The notes under the pieces are model-generated. The model was not told where the DNA came from, made no database searches, and was given only the letters and a program-made list of their open reading frames with translations. Of a stretch of DNA of 30,415 nucleotides, positions 25,450-30,415 are shown piece by piece; the first letter of the stretch is position 1, and every line of letters starts with the position of its first letter. The stretch covers positions 1-30,415 of the IMG/VR virus record IMGVR_UViG_3300021961_000411; one strand, written 5' to 3'. Position numbers and translations under genes: made by a program. The stretch is from a virus.

Positions 25450-27288
25450 TTATGAGAAATCTACAGTTGCTAAATTTTTAACAAATACTTTAATGTCTTT
25501 GTTATTAAATCTTACTTGATAAACTTGTGTTGGTTCAGCATAAATCGTATCATCAATAAGTTGTATTTCTTTAGTGGTAAGATTTGAATATCTCTGTGAT
25601 GTTTCAGAAGTAGAGTATTGACCACCCACTTTATTGAATACTTGTAAGTTAGTTAAAGTTAATACCCCAGCCGTGTTTTGTATTAATTTTCTAACATCAG
25701 ATACATTTACGTTTTGACCTAAATCTCTATTTTCAGGTGCCATATAATTAGACACTTGATTAATAATTTCTGTTATAACCTGACCTCTGTTAACATTTGA
25801 TTCTAAAACTACATATATATCAAAAGCTAAATCAATAACACGAGCAACATCAATTGAAATGTAGTCATTAATCATTCTATACTTAGATAGGTAAGTGGCC
25901 AAATTAGATTTTAGGTTATTAGAAACAGTTTGAGTTAGTTTACCATTTTGGTCGTATGATAAAATTTGTACTGTAATTTTATTATTATTTTCAGTGATTG
26001 CAACTTTAGCCGGTGCCCCAAATCGACCAGGCATCGTATCAATTAAAGATTTGTAGTCGTTTACTGTTACTGCTCTTTTTTGTGCGGCAAAATTAAATGA
26101 TACCATATTTCTTACTTCTTCAGTCGAAGGTGGGTTTGCTCCTCCAATTGCTGCTGTCACATTATTAACTGTCAAAGAATTAATAACATTAGAATTTATA
26201 CTACTTGACGGACCGTTCACCGCAAAATCAATAGTACCTACTTGATTAATCACACCTACCCCAACATTTGAAGCTAAACCACCACCAGTTCTATATTGAA
26301 CAAATATTGTTGTATTTGGTTGTACAGTAAGACCTAATCCTATATTATTTTGATAATTCGCCAAATCTAATTTTATTCCATTTTTTGCAAAATTAGTTAG
26401 TTGGTCATTTGGCGTTGTTGTTCCAGCACCAAATTGTACTTTCATAAAACCTTCGGGTGTATATTCAGTAACAAATCTTTTATCTGTTTTAATATATTTT
26501 CCAACTTTTACACCAGCATTGTCAACTGGTTTTGTTGGGTCTTCAATAAAAACTGTATCTTCAGCCAATGCATCAACCTCGTACCACCTATTAGTTGATG
26601 TCGCAAATTCTGTGTAATTAGGAACATTAGGGTATCCAGTACCATCTTTTTGTATAATTGATGTGACACCTAAAACGTTTCTTTCAGGTAAAAAGAAATT
26701 AAAGAACGGAACTACGTCTGACGGATTAATAACTCGTTTAAATACTTTTGTTGTTCCGTTAACAACAACTTCTCTTTTTGTTATTACATAATTAATAACT
26801 TTGTTGTTGGCATCAAAAGTTGGGATTTTAGTTCTATTTACTTCACCTTCTTGATTGTATTGTGTTGAAAAATCTACATCATAAACGGTTTCAAAGGTAT
26901 TACCACCACCATTGAATTGTGACCCTGCTCTTAATACTCCTAAATATCTAAAATCTTCCGCGTCACCAAAAGGTGGAACTGTGATAGAAATATCAACAAC
27001 CGCCACAGATGGTCTATATCCCGGTATTTTCAAACCATAAGTTCTTGCAATATTATATATTGATGATTTTTGTTGGGCATACTGAAGTACGGTTTCCTGT
27101 ATACTTCTATCAATGTGAAAATGAAGATTATCAGCCACCGCAGCATTTAAATCCATAAGTACTGAAAAAACAGAAGCATCATTAAAATTTTGAACAAGTT
27201 CAGGATAATACTGTTTTGTATAGTCTATAAGCCCTTGTCTAATTGCTTCAAAATCTCTATCAGTATAATTAATTTTGTTGTTTGCCAT
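25450..27288 (-). CDS. Baseplate wedge protein, gp6/J-like (612 aa)
   Basis: Baseplate wedge protein of the T4 gp6 / P2 J (Baseplate_J) family, which forms the ring that drives opening of the baseplate on sheath contraction. It opens with INYTDRDFEAIRQGLIDYTK and continues FNDASVFSVLMDLNAAVADNL and the HIDRSIQETVL helix, the typical N-terminal region of gp6-like proteins. The middle carries FGAGTTTPNDQL, matching the 'FGdG..G..P' turn of J proteins. The C-terminal half has PPSTEEVRNM...F..QKRAVTVNDYKSLI, the most conserved block of the family, then MPGRFGAPAKVAI. At 612 residues it is close to T4 gp6 (660). It starts one base after the stop of the gp25-like gene, the usual partner. Confidence 0.94.
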   Translation of the reverse strand: MANNKINYTDRDFEAIRQGLIDYTKQYYPELVQNFNDASVFSVLMDLNAAVADNLHFHIDRSIQETVLQYAQQKSSIYNIARTYGLKIPGYRPSVAVVDISITVPPFGDAEDFRYLGVLRAGSQFNGGGNTFETVYDVDFSTQYNQEGEVNRTKIPTFDANNKVINYVITKREVVVNGTTKVFKRVINPSDVVPFFNFFLPERNVLGVTSIIQKDGTGYPNVPNYTEFATSTNRWYEVDALAEDTVFIEDPTKPVDNAGVKVGKYIKTDKRFVTEYTPEGFMKVQFGAGTTTPNDQLTNFAKNGIKLDLANYQNNIGLGLTVQPNTTIFVQYRTGGGLASNVGVGVINQVGTIDFAVNGPSSSINSNVINSLTVNNVTAAIGGANPPSTEEVRNMVSFNFAAQKRAVTVNDYKSLIDTMPGRFGAPAKVAITENNNKITVQILSYDQNGKLTQTVSNNLKSNLATYLSKYRMINDYISIDVARVIDLAFDIYVVLESNVNRGQVITEIINQVSNYMAPENRDLGQNVNVSDVRKLIQNTAGVLTLTNLQVFNKVGGQYSTSETSQRYSNLTTKEIQLIDDTIYAEPTQVYQVRFNNKDIKVFVKNLATVDFS

Positions 27289-27289
27289 T

Positions 27290-27754
27290 TTATATATTAA
27301 TTATTACAAATTGTCTACTACCAAATGCCCTTGCGTCATTAGTATAATCAATTTTTATTTTTGCGGTATATTCTGCGGTATTTGCACCAGGTATACGATA
27401 AATACTTGCTTGACCTAATAGTTCATAATCTAACTGACCAACTACATCACCCGATTCGGTATATGGTTCAACTGTAATACTATTAATAGTAAGGTTTGGT
27501 ATATAAGTCGATACCTGTTCTTCTATTTCAGCCCTTATTTCTTCAAATGTTGCACCGTCAAGAGGTTCAAAAATATATTCATACAATCTAGTGCCAAAAT
27601 CAGGTAAAAAATAACGACTACCTCTTCTTGTAAGAAGTAAATGTATTAAATCTGTCCTTATTTCTTCATCTGTTGTTTCAGTAAGTTTAAGGTAATCACC
27701 TTTTGGACTTTGTAAAAAAGGAAAATTTATACCATATGTAATTCCGTTAGCCAT
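27290..27754 (-). CDS. Baseplate wedge protein, gp25/W-like (154 aa)
   Basis: Member of the GPW/gp25 family, the small baseplate wedge subunit that nucleates the sheath and binds gp6. The key block is LLTRRGSRYFLPDFGTRLY followed by IFEPLDGAT (about 40-70): the rG-R plus DFG-T-L and F-EP pattern is diagnostic. The length of 154 residues fits the family (T4 gp25 is 132). It is the first gene of the structural block, separated from nrdA by an 85-base gap holding the nrdA terminator and a candidate leader/promoter, and is followed one base later by the gp6-like gene. Like other genes here, its ATG has an A/T-rich leader and no Shine-Dalgarno match. Confidence 0.94.
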   Translation of the reverse strand: MANGITYGINFPFLQSPKGDYLKLTETTDEEIRTDLIHLLLTRRGSRYFLPDFGTRLYEYIFEPLDGATFEEIRAEIEEQVSTYIPNLTINSITVEPYTESGDVVGQLDYELLGQASIYRIPGANTAEYTAKIKIDYTNDARAFGSRQFVIINI

Positions 27755-27784
27755 ATTACATAAATATAGTGTCGTGATATTTTC

Positions 27785-27797
27785 AATAAATAGTTAT
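27785..27797 (-). promoter_or_regulatory. ATAACTATTTATT element before the gp25-like gene
   Basis: It lies between the nrdA terminator and the gp25-like ATG (30 bases before the ATG) and is identical over 13 bases to 25391-25403. A further TATTTATG lies closer, at 27759-27766. Since the terminator should stop nrd transcription, a promoter for the structural operon is expected in this 47-base interval. Confidence 0.4.
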
Positions 27798-27800
27798 GAA

Positions 27801-27829
27801 ATAAAAAATCCCGACATAGTGTCGGGATT
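27801..27829 (-). terminator. Intrinsic terminator downstream of nrdA
   Basis: A perfect 10-bp stem (AATCCCGACA / TGTCGGGATT, 27807-27829) with a 3-base loop is followed on the minus strand by a run of T (27803-27808). It starts 11 bases after the nrdA stop. It is the only strong intrinsic terminator I see in the window and separates the nucleotide-metabolism genes from the structural genes. Confidence 0.93.
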
Positions 27830-27839
27830 GGTATCTAAA

Positions 27840-30269
27840 TTAGGATGAACACCCAAAACAATCAAAGTCACTATTTTCAGGTTTTGGTGGTAGGTTCATA
27901 TCACTATAACTAACACTAGGTATTTCAACTTTAACTTTGGGTTGTTGTATTTTTGATACGTCAACCGCTAAGTGTTTTGCACCTGTTGAAATTGCTTTGG
28001 TTCTTACATAGTAACACAATGTTTTCAAACCTCTTTCCCAAGAGTGGAAGTGTGACGATGTGATTTTAGATAAAGTTGGGTTACCCATATAGATATTCAT
28101 TGACTGTGATTGGTCGATGAATGGCGCCCTATCCGCGGCCATATCAATTAGTTGTTTCTGCGAAATCTCCCAAATTGTTTTATACTTAGGAATTAAGTGT
28201 TCAATTCTTTTTACTTTTTTCAAATAGTTCTTGTCTTCAGGGTCCAAGTAATTGTTAAAGTTAATATTTTGAATTGACCCTTCGTTAAGGATAATTTCAT
28301 TTTTCAAATCTTCAGACCAAATACCAATTTTTTCAAAGTCGTTGATTAGGTATTTGTTTACTATCATAATCTCACCACCTACAACACGTCTGTTAAAGAT
28401 TGCTGAGTGCGCCGGTTCTGTCATTTCGTATGAACCTGTGATTTTTGCTGAAGATGCCACCGGCATTTGAGCTGTGAATAGTGAATTACAAACACCATAA
28501 TCGGATACGCTTTTCTTTAATTTGTTCCAATCCCACATTCCAGAAAGTTCCGTTTCATTAACATTCCACATATCGAATTGGAAAATCCCTTTAGACATAG
28601 GTGAATCTTTAAAAAATGAATATGGTTGATACTTACCGTCCATACATAATGCATTACTTTCTGTGATTGCCGCAAAATAGATAGTTTCAAAAATATTTTT
28701 ATTTAATTTTTTTGCTTCATCAGATGTGAAAGTGTAATCCATTAAATAAAATACGTCAGCCAAACCTTGTGTCCCAATAGCTATCGCCCTTTGTTCTAAT
28801 CCACCTCTACGTCCCTTTTCAGTTGAATAGTTGTTAATGTCAACGACTTTGTTTAACGACCTTACAACTTTACGTGTTTCTTCATATAATAAGTTGAAGT
28901 TGAATTCGCCATCTTTTACAAAGTTTTTCAATACCATAGATGATAAAGTACAAATAGCCGTAGTCTTCTCGTCGGTATATTGGTAAATCTCATTACACAA
29001 GTTAGATTGCTTAATTACCCCAATATTTTGGTGGTTAGTTTTTCTGTTTGCGTTGTCTTTAGAACATAAATAAGGAACACCTGTCTCTACTTGTGACTCA
29101 ACAATTTTAGTCCAAATGTCTTGTGCTTTAACTTTTTTACCTAGATTCATGCTAACTGCTGTGTTATACACTTCTTCATACTCTTCACCATAACATTCTT
29201 GTAATGGTTTCAATCCAGCCCTTTTAATATCGTTAGGACAGAACAAATACCAATCAGTATTATTTTTAACTGCCCTCATAAAATTATCAGGAATCCAAAG
29301 TGCCGTAAATAAATCACGAGCTCTTAGTTCTTCTGCCCCTGTGTTCTTTTTAATATCTAACAAATCAAAAATATCTTTATGCCAAGGTTCAAGATAGATA
29401 GCGGCACTACCCGGTCTACGACCTTGTTGATTAAAGAATCTAAGTGATTCGTTTACAATTTTTAAGTATTTTAAAAGTCCACCGGCATACCCACCTGAAG
29501 TTGAAATTCTACTTTCTTTGCTACGGATGTTTGACATTGAAAGTCCGATACCGGCAGCATCTGAAGAAAATGTTGAAATGTCTCTCAAAGTACCTAGTAA
29601 ACCTTCTCTTGAATCAGAATCGTTATAATGTAATACACAAGATGCCAATTGTGGAACTTTAGTTCCTGAATTAATCATAATAGGTGTTGCCTTAGATATA
29701 AGTTGATTAGATAAAGAATTGTAATATTCCTTAGCTTGTTCAAATGTTTCGGTAACCCACAATGCAACTCTCATATACATATGTTGTGGTCTTTCTATTA
29801 CTTGACCATTAGGTCTTTTTAATAGATACATTTCTTGTAATGACCTCCAAGCAAAATAATCAAAATTATAATCATTTTCGTGGTTAATAACTGAATCGAT
29901 ATTTTCTTTTCCGTACTCATTTATTTTAATCATCAAATCTTCATTAATGATACCATCATAATACAACACATCCATTGTCTCACAAAAACTATCATTAGTT
30001 TCTTTGTGATATGATGATATTGCAACTGATGATGCTAAACGTGAATAATCGTGATGACTACCGGTGTATGCTGCTGCAATCTCGTAAATCAATTTATCCA
30101 ACTCTTTAGTTGTGACTTTACCTTCGGTTGGTACCGAAGTAATTACTTTAATAAAGATTTCATCAGAATTAACATTTAATCCTTTGGCTGCTCTCTTTAC
30201 TCGGTTGTAAATTTTTTGTGGGTTAAATGCTACATTATCACCACTTCTTTTTGTTATTTTTAATGACAT
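27840..30269 (-). CDS. nrdA: Ribonucleoside-diphosphate reductase large subunit, class Ia (809 aa)
   Basis: Catalytic subunit that reduces ribonucleoside diphosphates to deoxyribonucleotides for phage DNA synthesis, working with NrdB. An ATP-cone lies at about 1-90 (KRSGDNVAFNPQKIYNRV, then VTTKELDKLIYEIA). The active site is intact: C211 (LASCVLHY) and C440 (AICTLSS) form the redox pair; N423, C425 and E427 sit in NLCNEI, with C425 the thiyl-radical residue; Y753-Y754 (CYYVRT) form the radical-transfer pair; and C804-F-G-C807 is the C-terminal thiol shuttle. The 15-residue spacing of C425 and C440 and the APFIDQSQSMNI block match eukaryote-type R1 rather than E. coli NrdA (23-residue spacing). 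Length is normal, with no sign of intein or split. It starts 10 bases after nrdB and ends at a strong terminator. Confidence 0.98.
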   Translation of the reverse strand: MSLKITKRSGDNVAFNPQKIYNRVKRAAKGLNVNSDEIFIKVITSVPTEGKVTTKELDKLIYEIAAAYTGSHHDYSRLASSVAISSYHKETNDSFCETMDVLYYDGIINEDLMIKINEYGKENIDSVINHENDYNFDYFAWRSLQEMYLLKRPNGQVIERPQHMYMRVALWVTETFEQAKEYYNSLSNQLISKATPIMINSGTKVPQLASCVLHYNDSDSREGLLGTLRDISTFSSDAAGIGLSMSNIRSKESRISTSGGYAGGLLKYLKIVNESLRFFNQQGRRPGSAAIYLEPWHKDIFDLLDIKKNTGAEELRARDLFTALWIPDNFMRAVKNNTDWYLFCPNDIKRAGLKPLQECYGEEYEEVYNTAVSMNLGKKVKAQDIWTKIVESQVETGVPYLCSKDNANRKTNHQNIGVIKQSNLCNEIYQYTDEKTTAICTLSSMVLKNFVKDGEFNFNLLYEETRKVVRSLNKVVDINNYSTEKGRRGGLEQRAIAIGTQGLADVFYLMDYTFTSDEAKKLNKNIFETIYFAAITESNALCMDGKYQPYSFFKDSPMSKGIFQFDMWNVNETELSGMWDWNKLKKSVSDYGVCNSLFTAQMPVASSAKITGSYEMTEPAHSAIFNRRVVGGEIMIVNKYLINDFEKIGIWSEDLKNEIILNEGSIQNINFNNYLDPEDKNYLKKVKRIEHLIPKYKTIWEISQKQLIDMAADRAPFIDQSQSMNIYMGNPTLSKITSSHFHSWERGLKTLCYYVRTKAISTGAKHLAVDVSKIQQPKVKVEIPSVSYSDMNLPPKPENSDFDCFGCSS

Positions 30270-30279
30270 ATTATATAAT

Positions 30280-30415
30280 TTAAAAATCGTCTGTGAATGT
30301 TATTGTTTCGTTTAACTTTGCTTTTTGATATTCCATAGTTCTTGACTCGAAGAAATTACCTTTAGTCTCAACGGCAATTTGTTCCATAAATTTAAATGGT
30401 TGTTCTACGTTAAAT
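30280..30415 (-). CDS. nrdB: Ribonucleoside-diphosphate reductase small subunit, C-terminal end (cut by window edge)
   Basis: The last 44 residues plus stop of a frame entering from the right edge: NVEQPFKFMEQIAVETKGNF, then FESRTMEYQKAKL, ending TFTDDF. This matches the C-terminus of eukaryote-type R2 proteins, which have 'NPF.FME.IS.E.K.NFFE.RV.EYQ' and end in an acidic, Phe-terminated tail that docks into the large subunit. The iron ligands and radical tyrosine lie outside the window. The stop is 10 bases before the nrdA ATG, so the two form an nrdB-nrdA operon. Confidence 0.93.
   Translation of the reverse strand, partial: FNVEQPFKFMEQIAVETKGNFFESRTMEYQKAKLNETITFTDDF

Noticed and set aside
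27840-30269. Intein or intron in nrdA, common in phage ribonucleotide reductases
   Set aside because: The 809-residue frame is continuous, of normal length, with all motifs at usual spacing and no homing endonuclease.

Overview
The window is about 30.4 kb of AT-rich DNA (roughly one third G+C by eye). It encodes the baseplate-to-tail-fibre region of a large contractile-tailed (T4-like, myovirus-type) phage, followed by ribonucleotide reductase genes. All 19 genes I support, two of them cut by the window edges, lie on the minus strand, so transcription runs from high to low coordinates. The host is probably a member of the Bacteroidota. The reasons are: starts without Shine-Dalgarno sequences and with A/T-rich leaders, many SprB-type repeats (the repeat family of the gliding adhesin SprB), a PKD domain, and a eukaryote-like class Ia NrdA/NrdB pair. 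This host call is inference.

Layout in transcription order. (1) 30415-27840: the 3' end of nrdB, then complete nrdA, closed by a strong intrinsic terminator at 27801-27829. (2) 27754-12349: a tightly packed baseplate module. It starts with a gp25-like wedge protein and a gp6/J-like wedge protein. A 1667-residue protein follows, with an internal cluster of membrane-type helices. Next come three less recognisable structural proteins (583, 281 and 302 residues), a PKD-containing protein (380 residues) and a 1120-residue protein with a tail-protein-I-like segment. Most of these genes overlap or abut. (3) 12335-1: an adhesin/tail-fibre module. It holds a 942-residue protein with seven SprB-like repeats, three small single-domain SprB-like proteins, two fibres sharing an N-terminal module, a cysteine-rich protein with three Pro-Thr tracts, another SprB-like protein and a partial fibre-like gene. 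Two glycosyltransferases sit in the middle.

The adhesin module looks built by segmental duplication: [Pro-Thr-linked multidomain protein -> one or two ~95-residue SprB-like mini-proteins -> fibre with the shared N-terminus] occurs twice, at 12335-7522 and 5442-2019, with the glycosyltransferases between the copies. Several modules recur among these proteins: a domain placed directly before a Pro-Thr tract, a cysteine module ending in a YTGCxxC-type motif, and a YP..W domain. Five long Pro-Thr tracts in three genes act as linkers and perhaps as recombination joints. A GlcNAc-transferase-like enzyme of the Skp1-modifying type beside Pro-Thr-rich virion proteins suggests that the phage may glycosylate its own adhesins. 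No intergenic stretch exceeds 300 bases, and I saw no tRNA, CRISPR array or mobile element.
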